From positions 774,961 through 838,960 of the forward strand of contig NW_024735554.1 in the NCBI RefSeq assembly GCF_018991925.1: a DNA stretch of 64,000 nt, in the 5' to 3' direction. This stretch comes from Homarus americanus. Taxonomy: Eukaryota; Arthropoda; Malacostraca; Decapoda; Nephropidae. The position numbers and the translations under genes are program-made. The notes under the pieces are model-generated. The model made no database searches, was not told the DNA's origin, and worked only from the letters and a program-made list of their open reading frames with translations. Positions 1 to 13,022 of this stretch are shown here, one piece after another. Positions within the stretch are counted from its first letter, which is position 1. Each line of letters opens with the position of its first letter.

Positions 1-694
1 GTGTCTTTAGGCCAGGTAATCTACTTCCACTAATTAATTACCCGGATGCTTTTACCTGTTGTTACCTTACAAAGACATGTGGTGGGTGGGTCGTTTAACA
101 AAAGCTTTCACTACTATAAGGAGAAGGAGCATGAATTGAACATACAAGTTATAGTTTACAGTTGATGGCAGGGGCTGGCCTCTTGTCTGTGTCACGTTGG
201 CCACGTGGTGCAGTAACTGGTCCGCATATGTTGATATGAAGAACCTCACGTTCTCATGGAGAAACGGGGTGGTGTGGTGTTCACGTAGTGCAGTAACTCG
301 TCCGTACGTGTTAAAATGAAGGACCTCACATGGTAATGGAGACACCGGGTGGTGTGGTGTCACAGTAACTTACTCTCTGTTTAGTGGTGTTGTGTTATCT
401 CGTGGTCAGATATAAAGCCGACCCACCTCCTGGTCAGAAGATGGTGACCGGTTCCCAGGGCACTTATCTCTAGGTGTGGACCTCACTGGTACTGTATAGT
501 GCTGAATTCACTGGCTTAAGCACTGTTCATCACTGTTCAACACTGAACACACTTCTTTTCGAGACGAAATTACCACTTTTGGCGGGATTTTGTTGGCATC
601 CCGGTGGTCAAAGAGAGGGACATGGGGAATGGACCAACATTGGCCGGAGAAGCTCCACAGTAGAGTAGGAGTGGACGCCTGACCCTCCTTTGGT

Positions 695-724
695 GTGTGT
701 TTGTGTGTGTGTGTGTGTGTGCAG
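695..724 (+). repeat. GT microsatellite
   Basis: An interrupted (GT)n tract. The same tract at the same length is found at 8727-8756 in the second copy, which supports exact identity of the 8-kb units. Confidence 0.9.
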
Positions 725-859
725 GGTGGTGTAATGCATCAAGTGTGGGAGCATTATGTTAGTGTTAAGATGCAAGCACTGCTTGCTTCCTCTCTCTTTC
801 AGCTATCACCTATGGCTAGCCCTCGTGGCGAACAGGGAAGTAGCTTGCATAAGTCTTCC

Positions 860-1590
860 CCTGCTAGTACACAGCCTCCTCACCATCAATACTCCTGTTG
901 TGCCTCCTCATGGCAACACACAGCAACTGAGTGCCTCGTCGGCCCAGACTAGACCAGCAGGGGATCTCGGAGCAGCAATGGGCCCCAGAGGGTCGGCGCA
1001 TAGGCTCACTGGCATGTGGACACGTCCTGGCGCATACTAACCACTGCCTCGCTGCCTTGCACATTAACCTTGGTAGGTATAAGCCTACGGGAGTAAACCC
1101 CACACGAAAAACCTGCGGTGGAGCCCCGCATCGGGCAGACTTGCTTACAGAGGTCCAACAAGACCCCAACGGCGGTATGGGCGGAATTGACCAACTGGAT
1201 CAGGAAAAGGGAGATCCAAGATGTGCGGTTGACAGTCTGTGCTCCTGCCTCACCACATAAATCAACTCACGCACAGCTATCATCCAGCTCATCATACTCT
1301 TCCTCATCATCATACCCTTATACCCCAAAAGTCCTATGGCGACGGACGAGTGGTGACGGGGACAGGCAATGACAGGACCTGTCATTGCAACTGAGCAGCC
1401 CATTCGAGGAGCCACTCTGCTCCCCCAAGATGGGGAGGGGGCTTGAAAAGGTACCCTAAATATAGCCTGTCTAATAAACCAACCTCACCGGGCACCGCAC
1501 CCAGTAAGGTCATCCTTATGAGGTCTAAAACACAATTATAATCACAGATCAAAACAAAAACATACTATACAACATCTTATAGTCGCTGCA
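860..1590 (+). other. GC-richer stretch, possible LINE 5' region
   Basis: This stretch is clearly more GC-rich than the flanking DNA and leads directly into the endonuclease relic at 1591. It contains short open frames in several phases but none I can assign. By position and composition it may be the 5' UTR or ORF1 remnant of the family 1 LINE. The equivalent in copy B is 8892-9622. Confidence 0.35.
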
Positions 1591-4156
1591 GGGAATGACT
1601 ATCACCAATACTTCGTTAGGCAGGCAACACTGGCATCTCATTGACTATATCATTGTCAGAAAAAGAGATCGCCGAGATGTTCCCATCACCCGAGCAATGC
1701 GTGGCTCAAACCACTGTGACACTGATCATCGTCTCATCAGAGCCAAGCTTTCACATCACGTCGCCCCAAAACGGTGAAGGCTAGAAGCCTCCAGAAGAGG
1801 TTTTAACACTAAGCGTCTGGGGGATCCAGCGGTAGCACATGATTTCAGAGAACAGCTCGAACATGGTACGATAAACAACCCAACAACAAACAACCAAAAT
1901 CCATGTGCCGAATGGAGTATTCTCGACACTGTCATGACAAAAACCTGCAGAGAGACCCTTGGCAGGATGGAAGGAATACACCAGGACTTGTTTGGTGAAA
2001 ATTACCCAAAAATCACTGTACTCGTCGATGATAAATGTGCTGCTTTAATTGACTGGCAGAACAACCTTCAGTCTAGGATCAAAGCTAATACCTTCCACAA
2101 GAAGAAAGCGGCGGCCCAGTGCGAACTTCCCAAACTAAAGAACGACTGGTTTAAAAATAAAACAAGTGAAAAGCAAAAACTTGCATGTCAACACAAGGTG
2201 TGCGAATTTTTCAACTTCACTAAAACATTTTATGGGCCAATCACTCATGGTACCGCCCCCCTCCACTCATCCGACGGAAACTCCATAATTAAAGACGAAG
2301 AAGGCATCCCCGTCAGTGCTGGAAAAAGCACTACCATTCGCTGCTCAACGAAACACCGATGTGGATATCCTAACTTCCTAGTAGGTCCCCCAGCATCCAG
2401 GAACTGACCCACCTCAGCTATCCCCCATCTCAGCCGAGGTGTATAAAGCAGGAGGACCTCTGCTTTACTAGGCGTCTCCACTCTCTCCTGGAGAATATAT
2501 GAGAAAAGGAGAAAATCCCCCGAGCTCTTAAAGACGCCTCCATTATCAATATTAATAAATACAAAGGAGACCGGTCAGACTGTGGCAACTACCATGGGAT
2601 CTCGCTGCTCTCCATTGCAGGCAAGATTATCGCCCGAGTCATCCGAAACAGACAACTACCTGAGGCGGGAAACTTCCTCACAGAATCTGAATGTGGCTTT
2701 AGACCATCACATCACACCACTGACATGATCTTTGCTGCCTGCCAGATACTGGAAAAGTGCAGAGAACAGCGCCGCAACCTGTACATGGCCTGTATCGACC
2801 TAACCAATGCCTTCGAATAGGTCAAAAGGGAAGCTCTCTGGCGGACCCTCAGCCGATTTGGCTGCCCACCTAAATTATTTGCCATTCTGAGGCAACTCCA
2901 CGACTCCTTGAACGGCAGTGTCCTGCACAACGGCACTCAGTCTGTGTTCTTCCCCATCCAAACGGGAGTAAAACAAGAATGTGTACTGGTGCCTGGGTTG
3001 TCAATTGTCTTTTACATTTTTTGGCTGCCCTCCTTACTCGTGCTAGAGCCAATTTAGCCGGCGGAGTGGAAATAGAGTATCGGATGAAGGGTCTTTTCAA
3101 AATAAGATGATTCCAGGCAGGAACAAAGATGTCGGCAGCTTCCATTATTGAAGTTCAGTATGAAGATGACCTCACCCTTGTCGCTCACAATGAACGCGAC
3201 CTACAGGAGATCCTGAACACCTATGCAGATGCATTTGCACACTTCGGCTTTGAGGTGAATGTATGCAAGACTCAGACTCTCTTTCAGCCTGCCCCTGTTT
3301 CAGCCACACCTCCACCATCCATCCAGCTTAATAGTACTACCCACTGTAATGTTACCTACTTTCAGTATCATGGCTTCCACCTGTCCACCCCCGCGGCCAT
3401 CGATGAAGAGATTCAAAATCGGATCAGATGTGCATCTCAAGCCTTTGGCAGACTCCATACCCGTGTCTTCAGTTGAAGGGAGCTGAAATTATCCACAAAA
3501 CTGCACATATCTCGAGCAGTGGTCCTGCCCACCCTACTATATGGCAGTGAGACATGGGTCACATACAGAAGGCACCTCAAGGCACTTGAAAACTTTCACT
3601 ATTGTAGTCTACTTTCCATCCTCCGAGTTCGCCGGGAAGTCAAGAGAACAAATGCCAGCATTCTTGCTGACACCAACTGTAGGAACATCAGGGCTACCAT
3701 TATCCATGAATAACTACGTTGAACTGGCTATGTTACCCGCATGGACGACAGTAGACTGCCAAAGCAGCTACTTTACAGTCACCTAACGAATAGTAAACGT
3801 AACGCTGGCAGGCAATTGAAAAGGTATAAGGATAGTCTCAAGACAAACCTGAAAGGTGCCAAATCGGCCCCCTCACCTGGGAGTCGATTACTCCACATCG
3901 TAACGCTTGGAGGCGCACTTTCAAGTTAGCCCGACTGCAAACCGAGGTAGATAAGCGCCAATGTCGGAAAGACGTTGGAGCCTTCCATATGTGCAACGAA
4001 TGTGGACGACGCTGCCGGTCCCGTATTGGGCTCTTTAGTCACCTCAAAACTCAGTAACCTAGGTGGCATCCTGAATAACCCATATCATTTTAAAATAGCT
4101 GGACGATCATCATACTCGATTCCGAGTGACAGCAAGTAGTAGTAGTAGTAGTAGTG
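1591..4156 (+). mobile_element. Family 1 non-LTR retrotransposon (LINE), decayed
   Basis: In order, the element carries an endonuclease C-terminus, a linker, reverse transcriptase pieces, a post-RT region with LLYGSETW, and a C-terminal zinc-finger motif. It ends with a shared 3' sequence (GATCATCATACTCGATTCC, from about 4104) followed by a (TAG)n tail at 4136-4155. The same 3' end and tail close the related copy at 38.5 kb. This is target-primed LINE architecture with a simple-repeat tail, as in RTE-like elements. I do not assign the clade firmly. No target-site duplication was identified. Confidence 0.85.
1595..4060 (+). pseudogene. LINE endonuclease-reverse transcriptase pseudogene
   Basis: The gene would encode the endonuclease and reverse transcriptase that copy LINE RNA into the genome. 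Visible parts are HWHLIDYIIVR and DTDHRLIRAKL (endonuclease end, 1595-1777), a Lys-rich linker (1934-2407), motif A in MACIDLTNAFE (Asp at 2797-2799), the motif C region reading YEDD instead of YADD (3159-3170), LLYGSETW (about 3535), and a C-x2-C...H-x3 finger with CRSRIGLFSHLK (about 3986-4057). A stop at 2818-2820 follows motif A directly, and there are several frameshifts (between linker and RT, near 2990-3130, and near 3475). The first catalytic box is intact, but the reading frame is destroyed. It is non-functional. Confidence 0.85.
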
Positions 4157-4252
4157 TGTGTGTGTAATAATGATAATAATAATAATAATAAACGGTTTAT
4201 TAATAGAGTTGCAGCCGGTGGCTGCAGCAAGTGTGTGTGTGTGTGTGTGTAA
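4136..4252 (+). repeat. TAG / TG / AAT / GT microsatellite cluster at LINE 3' end
   Basis: (TAG)n is followed by a short TG run, (ATA)n, a non-repetitive stretch of about 45 bases and (GT)n. The TAG part is the LINE tail; the rest probably grew from it. The same cluster is present at 12168-12284. Confidence 0.85.
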
Positions 4253-4805
4253 AAATAAGTTGATGGTGTTAGAGATATTGTAATTTCACATTTCCTTGTG
4301 AATTAATTTGCATAAATTGTCTACATTAATACGCCTGCAAGTAATATACACACTCGCATACACACTGAGTAACTCCTTTCCTGCTTGAAGTGAATATATC
4401 CCACCGCCTGGATTCCTCTCACACAGGGAGTTTTGTTCAGTGGGTCGCCACTGCAGCTGGTGGAGGTTAATGGTTGGTAAAATGTAAGCTGCTGGCCTTA
4501 ACGCTCCACTACACAGCCATAACACCTGGAGATGTTACACTGTGTACATGCAGAAACTATGTTATATAGTTATAGTTCATTGTTTATGTATAGTGCATAA
4601 TGAGATATTGAATGATGGTAATAATAATCAGAGGGTACACACCTAATAATGGTTGCCCCTCGTGGCCGGCCACCTAAGCATGAATTTGTTTAAGGTGTAG
4701 AAGCTGTCGCCAACACAACAACCACATCCTAAGTTAACGAGCTGCAAGACCCAGTGTCAAGGAATACTCGTAGTCCATGAAGACCGACCAGCTCGCCAAC
4801 TGCAC

Positions 4806-4990
4806 TGGCTAACCATTACCCTAAAACACGATCCGCAAATCGATTAACATTCAGGTTCCCAATTGCTGCTGGGTAGACAGAGGCAAATGGAGTAAAGAAA
4901 CTTGCCCATAGTTTCACCCTGCCCGGGGATTGAACCGGAGACCACTCGCTTGCGAGGAGAACTTGTTGACCATTACACACACACACACAC
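4806..4990 (-). mobile_element. tRNA-derived SINE, minus strand
   Basis: On the minus strand a tRNA B-box-like GGTTCAATCC (complement of 4927-4936) is followed by CCCGGGCAGGGTGAAAC and then by CCCAGCAGCAATTGGGAACC. This order matches the body of a SINE I know from decapods, where the block reads like CTAGCAGTAAATAGGTACCTGGG. No clear A box is seen because the 5' end runs into (GT)n. Both ends are uncertain. SINEs are non-coding and depend on LINE enzymes. Confidence 0.65.
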
Positions 4991-5002
4991 ACACACACCA
5001 CA

Positions 5003-7095
5003 CACTATTTGGTATTACACAGGTCCATTTTGGTCTCTATTTGTCAAGTGGTTTAATATATGAATGAATCTACGTTTTAACTTTAAACCTCTTATAGTTT
5101 TTGTTATTTTACCTAGTTTTATTATGAATTTTAACACACCTTTGCTCAATAGAAAAAAGAATATATTCATTTATTGTATACAAGTTAAGTTATATATCTA
5201 GACTTAAAATAAAGGAATAAAATATTAATACTTTCTTATATATTCTTATTATCAACGACTGGCCTCTCGTCTAGTAAATAATATATCACACCGTTTTAGA
5301 TATATTATACAATCTTATAATATAAAAAATGGCTCTAAATGCTTCGTATCATAATATTTTGTATGTATTGTAATTCCTATTTATATACTGTACACTGGTC
5401 TTCGGTAACCTGAGTTTAAGGAATATATTTTCCAAAAGAAACATAAACTCAATCTAAGTGAGGTCTGACAAGCGCAAGATATAGTTTTAGGATGACCTCA
5501 CTAGTCTTGTAACTTGGAGAGTGTTCAGGTGGCACTGTATGAACGAGAAGGATGTGTGAGGTAGGAGAGAAAGATGTTTGTGTTGACGTGTGATGAGAGG
5601 AAAGAAAGTAAAATGTGTTAATAGAAGGATAACATCACTATTCACTTGGCGAGAAGGAATTAACGCTAAAAAACGTAATTAGAGATTCGAAGTAAGTTTG
5701 AAGAATGTATTGTTATATAAAACACATTTCAGTGAGTCTCAGTGTCTTACTAGGCTCAGTTTTGTCTTTGTTAGTGTCCACTTTGAATTTATGTTTTTCT
5801 GGCCAAATAAACTGTTTCAAGTAGCAACATCAATTTCTAGCTACTTTGTTATTTGTTTGGTAATGGTAAGAAGTAATGTGTGTATAAAGATGAAGTTACT
5901 TTACGTTGGTGTAGATTAATTGATGATATGGATAGAATTAAGAGATTTCAGAGTGATCATTCCCCCGACCTTCCCTATGTACAGGCCAAATAACATCAGG
6001 TTTTCCGGGTCCTGACGGGTTTAGCAGCCGGTGGAAGGTATCGTTTACATTTCTGAAAAACCAGACATCGACCTTAAATTAGGCTATTGGAGAAAAAAAT
6101 ATATTACCCTTTTGATCTTTTCACCTGACTCAACCGATTATGTTACCTGACAAGGGTAGAGTGACGGCCCCGAACCACCTTATACGGAAACCCTAAATTT
6201 AAAGGAAGTTTCTACGTTGATTCTGCCGTTGTTGTAGCAGATGGAAGATCGAGGAAGATGCAATCTTATATCGACCTTCTCTCCCTTAAAGTCGACCTTC
6301 TCTCCCTCAAGTTCGACCTCTCAGTAATCAACTCTCATAAGGATACCCAATTACCCCATGTCTTTCTTTAAATTTCAACAGTAGCTTATGATGCTTATGT
6401 GACCCAATCTACTTGCGTTTCAATTACTGTTTATGAGAAAGTGATAATTTGCGACTACACTTCACTCCTTAGGATTTATGATGTATATGTGGTAATTACT
6501 CTTATTACTGAGGCTTATACCTGGTACACATAACTAAGAGCAGTAGTGTAGAAGGTCCTGATTAATTTTCTGATTATTCCAGTTATTTTAAGATTTTAAT
6601 TTGTTTTTCTTAATGTACATTTCAATGAGAAATTTTAACACAAATATTCAGTCAGAAAATCTGTAGGAAGTGATAATACGAATCATTAAAAATTGCTCCC
6701 AGACCGTAAGTGAAGTGACACTAAACAGCTTTTGGCGAAACCGAAATGAAGGATAACCAGCTTAATTAATCCAATTTAGAACTTAATTTGTAGAAGAAAT
6801 AAAGGTGAAGCAAGCTCAGGGGAAGGGATAGGGGAAGGAGAGGGCTAAATTTCACGCGATTTTTAGTTTTCAAAATTTCCTACTACATTATACTACTTCG
6901 AAAGAGAAATAATTAGCCTACCACTTCTCATTGTTTTGGGGGACAGATCCAGTACACCTTAACAACCTCACGAATAAGGATTTACGCTAATGTTATAATT
7001 ATGCATTGAATACAAAAATACAATATGGAATATTTATATGAAGTGAATTTTAGCAGAATAGTAAATGAAAATATCCCAGAAATGTATGATGGTCA
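5003..7095 (+). other. AT-rich non-coding stretch
   Basis: No gene, RNA or mobile element was recognised. The only local structure is a short near-repeat of TCGACCTTCTCTCCCT at about 6270-6320. A 73-codon open frame at 5698-5919 has no recognisable motif. The copy B equivalent is 13035-15127. Confidence 0.7.
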
Positions 7096-8098
7096 AAATA
7101 TAGATACTTGAACTCAGAATATAGATACTTGAACTCAGAATATAGATACTTGAACTCTGAATATAGATACTTGAACTCTGAATATAGATACTTGAACTCA
7201 GAATATAGATACTTGAACTCTGAATATAGATACTTGAACTCTGAATATAGATACTTGAACTCTGAATATAGATACTTGAACTCTGAATAGATACTTGAAC
7301 TCAGAATATAAATACTTCAACTGAGAATATAGATACTTGAACTCTGAATATAGATACTTGAACTCTGAATATAGATACTTGAACTCTGAATAGATAAGTG
7401 AACTCAGAATATAGATACTTGAACTCTGAATATAGATACTTGAACTCAGAATATAGATACTTGAACTCTGAATATAGATATTTGAACTCTGAATATAGAT
7501 ACTTGAACTCTGAATATAGATACTTGAACTCTGAATATAGATACTTGAACTCAGAATATAAATACTTCAACTGAGAATATAGATACTTGAACTCTGAATA
7601 TAGATATTTGAACTCTGAATATAGATACTTGAACTCTGAATATAGATACTTGAACTCCGATATAGATATTTGAACTCTGAATATAGATACTTGAACTCTG
7701 AATAGATACTTGAACTCAGAATATAAATACTTCAACTGAGAATATAGATACTTGAACTCTGAATATAGATACTTGAACTCTGAATAGATACTTGAACTCA
7801 GAATATAGATACTTGAACTCTGAATATAGATACTTGAACTCTGAATAGATACTTGAACTCAGAATATAAATACTTCAACTGAGAATATAGATACTTGAAC
7901 TCTGAATATAGATACTTGAACTCTGAATATAGATACTTGAACTCTATAGATACTCTGAATATAGATACTTGAACTCTGAATATAGATACTTGAACTGAAT
8001 ATAGATACTTGAACTCTATAGATACTTGAACTGAATATAGATACTTGAACTGAATATAGATACTTGAACTCTGAATATAGATACTTGAACTCTGAATA
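7096..8098 (+). repeat. 21-bp minisatellite array, first block
   Basis: Tandem 21-bp units contain GATACTTGAACTCTG or the CTCAG variant. Some 18-bp units lack one ATA, and a recurrent variant carries AAATACTTCAACTGAG. Because 21 is a multiple of three, the array is open in several frames (NSEYRYL on plus, YLYSEFK on minus), but this is a by-product. The block ends at the 8-kb duplication junction. Confidence 0.95.
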
Positions 8099-9622
8099 TT
8101 ACAAAGACATGTGGTGGGTGGGTCGTTTAACAAAAGCTTTCACTACTATAAGGAGAAGGAGCATGAATTGAACATACAAGTTATAGTTTACAGTTGATGG
8201 CAGGGGCTGGCCTCTTGTCTGTGTCACGTTGGCCACGTGGTGCAGTAACTGGTCCGCATATGTTGATATGAAGAACCTCACGTTCTCATGGAGAAACGGG
8301 GTGGTGTGGTGTTCACGTAGTGCAGTAACTCGTCCGTACGTGTTAAAATGAAGGACCTCACATGGTAATGGAGACACCGGGTGGTGTGGTGTCACAGTAA
8401 CTTACTCTCTGTTTAGTGGTGTTGTGTTATCTCGTGGTCAGATATAAAGCCGACCCACCTCCTGGTCAGAAGATGGTGACCGGTTCCCAGGGCACTTATC
8501 TCTAGGTGTGGACCTCACTGGTACTGTATAGTGCTGAATTCACTGGCTTAAGCACTGTTCATCACTGTTCAACACTGAACACACTTCTTTTCGAGACGAA
8601 ATTACCACTTTTGGCGGGATTTTGTTGGCATCCCGGTGGTCAAAGAGAGGGACATGGGGAATGGACCAACATTGGCCGGAGAAGCTCCACAGTAGAGTAG
8701 GAGTGGACGCCTGACCCTCCTTTGGTGTGTGTTTGTGTGTGTGTGTGTGTGTGCAGGGTGGTGTAATGCATCAAGTGTGGGAGCATTATGTTAGTGTTAA
8801 GATGCAAGCACTGCTTGCTTCCTCTCTCTTTCAGCTATCACCTATGGCTAGCCCTCGTGGCGAACAGGGAAGTAGCTTGCATAAGTCTTCCCCTGCTAGT
8901 ACACAGCCTCCTCACCATCAATACTCCTGTTGTGCCTCCTCATGGCAACACACAGCAACTGAGTGCCTCGTCGGCCCAGACTAGACCAGCAGGGGATCTC
9001 GGAGCAGCAATGGGCCCCAGAGGGTCGGCGCATAGGCTCACTGGCATGTGGACACGTCCTGGCGCATACTAACCACTGCCTCGCTGCCTTGCACATTAAC
9101 CTTGGTAGGTATAAGCCTACGGGAGTAAACCCCACACGAAAAACCTGCGGTGGAGCCCCGCATCGGGCAGACTTGCTTACAGAGGTCCAACAAGACCCCA
9201 ACGGCGGTATGGGCGGAATTGACCAACTGGATCAGGAAAAGGGAGATCCAAGATGTGCGGTTGACAGTCTGTGCTCCTGCCTCACCACATAAATCAACTC
9301 ACGCACAGCTATCATCCAGCTCATCATACTCTTCCTCATCATCATACCCTTATACCCCAAAAGTCCTATGGCGACGGACGAGTGGTGACGGGGACAGGCA
9401 ATGACAGGACCTGTCATTGCAACTGAGCAGCCCATTCGAGGAGCCACTCTGCTCCCCCAAGATGGGGAGGGGGCTTGAAAAGGTACCCTAAATATAGCCT
9501 GTCTAATAAACCAACCTCACCGGGCACCGCACCCAGTAAGGTCATCCTTATGAGGTCTAAAACACAATTATAATCACAGATCAAAACAAAAACATACTAT
9601 ACAACATCTTATAGTCGCTGCA

Positions 9623-12188
9623 GGGAATGACTATCACCAATACTTCGTTAGGCAGGCAACACTGGCATCTCATTGACTATATCATTGTCAGAAAAAGAGA
9701 TCGCCGAGATGTTCCCATCACCCGAGCAATGCGTGGCTCAAACCACTGTGACACTGATCATCGTCTCATCAGAGCCAAGCTTTCACATCACGTCGCCCCA
9801 AAACGGTGAAGGCTAGAAGCCTCCAGAAGAGGTTTTAACACTAAGCGTCTGGGGGATCCAGCGGTAGCACATGATTTCAGAGAACAGCTCGAACATGGTA
9901 CGATAAACAACCCAACAACAAACAACCAAAATCCATGTGCCGAATGGAGTATTCTCGACACTGTCATGACAAAAACCTGCAGAGAGACCCTTGGCAGGAT
10001 GGAAGGAATACACCAGGACTTGTTTGGTGAAAATTACCCAAAAATCACTGTACTCGTCGATGATAAATGTGCTGCTTTAATTGACTGGCAGAACAACCTT
10101 CAGTCTAGGATCAAAGCTAATACCTTCCACAAGAAGAAAGCGGCGGCCCAGTGCGAACTTCCCAAACTAAAGAACGACTGGTTTAAAAATAAAACAAGTG
10201 AAAAGCAAAAACTTGCATGTCAACACAAGGTGTGCGAATTTTTCAACTTCACTAAAACATTTTATGGGCCAATCACTCATGGTACCGCCCCCCTCCACTC
10301 ATCCGACGGAAACTCCATAATTAAAGACGAAGAAGGCATCCCCGTCAGTGCTGGAAAAAGCACTACCATTCGCTGCTCAACGAAACACCGATGTGGATAT
10401 CCTAACTTCCTAGTAGGTCCCCCAGCATCCAGGAACTGACCCACCTCAGCTATCCCCCATCTCAGCCGAGGTGTATAAAGCAGGAGGACCTCTGCTTTAC
10501 TAGGCGTCTCCACTCTCTCCTGGAGAATATATGAGAAAAGGAGAAAATCCCCCGAGCTCTTAAAGACGCCTCCATTATCAATATTAATAAATACAAAGGA
10601 GACCGGTCAGACTGTGGCAACTACCATGGGATCTCGCTGCTCTCCATTGCAGGCAAGATTATCGCCCGAGTCATCCGAAACAGACAACTACCTGAGGCGG
10701 GAAACTTCCTCACAGAATCTGAATGTGGCTTTAGACCATCACATCACACCACTGACATGATCTTTGCTGCCTGCCAGATACTGGAAAAGTGCAGAGAACA
10801 GCGCCGCAACCTGTACATGGCCTGTATCGACCTAACCAATGCCTTCGAATAGGTCAAAAGGGAAGCTCTCTGGCGGACCCTCAGCCGATTTGGCTGCCCA
10901 CCTAAATTATTTGCCATTCTGAGGCAACTCCACGACTCCTTGAACGGCAGTGTCCTGCACAACGGCACTCAGTCTGTGTTCTTCCCCATCCAAACGGGAG
11001 TAAAACAAGAATGTGTACTGGTGCCTGGGTTGTCAATTGTCTTTTACATTTTTTGGCTGCCCTCCTTACTCGTGCTAGAGCCAATTTAGCCGGCGGAGTG
11101 GAAATAGAGTATCGGATGAAGGGTCTTTTCAAAATAAGATGATTCCAGGCAGGAACAAAGATGTCGGCAGCTTCCATTATTGAAGTTCAGTATGAAGATG
11201 ACCTCACCCTTGTCGCTCACAATGAACGCGACCTACAGGAGATCCTGAACACCTATGCAGATGCATTTGCACACTTCGGCTTTGAGGTGAATGTATGCAA
11301 GACTCAGACTCTCTTTCAGCCTGCCCCTGTTTCAGCCACACCTCCACCATCCATCCAGCTTAATAGTACTACCCACTGTAATGTTACCTACTTTCAGTAT
11401 CATGGCTTCCACCTGTCCACCCCCGCGGCCATCGATGAAGAGATTCAAAATCGGATCAGATGTGCATCTCAAGCCTTTGGCAGACTCCATACCCGTGTCT
11501 TCAGTTGAAGGGAGCTGAAATTATCCACAAAACTGCACATATCTCGAGCAGTGGTCCTGCCCACCCTACTATATGGCAGTGAGACATGGGTCACATACAG
11601 AAGGCACCTCAAGGCACTTGAAAACTTTCACTATTGTAGTCTACTTTCCATCCTCCGAGTTCGCCGGGAAGTCAAGAGAACAAATGCCAGCATTCTTGCT
11701 GACACCAACTGTAGGAACATCAGGGCTACCATTATCCATGAATAACTACGTTGAACTGGCTATGTTACCCGCATGGACGACAGTAGACTGCCAAAGCAGC
11801 TACTTTACAGTCACCTAACGAATAGTAAACGTAACGCTGGCAGGCAATTGAAAAGGTATAAGGATAGTCTCAAGACAAACCTGAAAGGTGCCAAATCGGC
11901 CCCCTCACCTGGGAGTCGATTACTCCACATCGTAACGCTTGGAGGCGCACTTTCAAGTTAGCCCGACTGCAAACCGAGGTAGATAAGCGCCAATGTCGGA
12001 AAGACGTTGGAGCCTTCCATATGTGCAACGAATGTGGACGACGCTGCCGGTCCCGTATTGGGCTCTTTAGTCACCTCAAAACTCAGTAACCTAGGTGGCA
12101 TCCTGAATAACCCATATCATTTTAAAATAGCTGGACGATCATCATACTCGATTCCGAGTGACAGCAAGTAGTAGTAGTAGTAGTAGTG
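9623..12188 (+). mobile_element. Family 1 LINE, duplicate of the copy at 1591
   Basis: Same content and same defects as the copy in unit A, shifted by 8,032: stop after motif A at 10850-10852, YEDD at 11191-11202, TAG tail at 12168-12187. It arose by segmental duplication (or assembly), not by an independent insertion. Confidence 0.85.
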
Positions 12189-12837
12189 TGTGTGTGTAAT
12201 AATGATAATAATAATAATAATAAACGGTTTATTAATAGAGTTGCAGCCGGTGGCTGCAGCAAGTGTGTGTGTGTGTGTGTGTAAAAATAAGTTGATGGTG
12301 TTAGAGATATTGTAATTTCACATTTCCTTGTGAATTAATTTGCATAAATTGTCTACATTAATACGCCTGCAAGTAATATACACACTCGCATACACACTGA
12401 GTAACTCCTTTCCTGCTTGAAGTGAATATATCCCACCGCCTGGATTCCTCTCACACAGGGAGTTTTGTTCAGTGGGTCGCCACTGCAGCTGGTGGAGGTT
12501 AATGGTTGGTAAAATGTAAGCTGCTGGCCTTAACGCTCCACTACACAGCCATAACACCTGGAGATGTTACACTGTGTACATGCAGAAACTATGTTATATA
12601 GTTATAGTTCATTGTTTATGTATAGTGCATAATGAGATATTGAATGATGGTAATAATAATCAGAGGGTACACACCTAATAATGGTTGCCCCTCGTGGCCG
12701 GCCACCTAAGCATGAATTTGTTTAAGGTGTAGAAGCTGTCGCCAACACAACAACCACATCCTAAGTTAACGAGCTGCAAGACCCAGTGTCAAGGAATACT
12801 CGTAGTCCATGAAGACCGACCAGCTCGCCAACTGCAC

Positions 12838-13022
12838 TGGCTAACCATTACCCTAAAACACGATCCGCAAATCGATTAACATTCAGGTTCCCAATTGCTG
12901 CTGGGTAGACAGAGGCAAATGGAGTAAAGAAACTTGCCCATAGTTTCACCCTGCCCGGGGATTGAACCGGAGACCACTCGCTTGCGAGGAGAACTTGTTG
13001 ACCATTACACACACACACACAC
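12838..13022 (-). mobile_element. tRNA-derived SINE, duplicate
   Basis: Identical to the SINE in unit A. The B-box-like GGTTCAATCC lies on the minus strand at 12959-12968. Confidence 0.65.

Larger units (their letters stand above)
67..8098 (+). repeat. 8,032-bp tandem duplication, copy A
   Basis: The sequence from TTACAAAGACATGTGG at 67 recurs at 8099 with a constant offset of 8,032. The offset stays fixed through every part compared, including microsatellite lengths and the LINE frameshifts, so no indel separates the copies. The unit runs from unique sequence through a LINE relic, a SINE and AT-rich DNA into a 21-bp minisatellite. It ends inside that array, where GAATAT is joined directly to TACAAAG. 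It is either a very recent duplication or an assembly duplication; the sequence alone cannot decide. Confidence 0.95.

Noticed and set aside
7108..7735. Long open frames of NSEYRYL or YLYSEFK heptapeptides as a repeat protein gene
   Set aside because: The 21-bp unit is open in several frames on both strands, units of 18 bp and indels break phase, and there is no start context or non-repeat domain.
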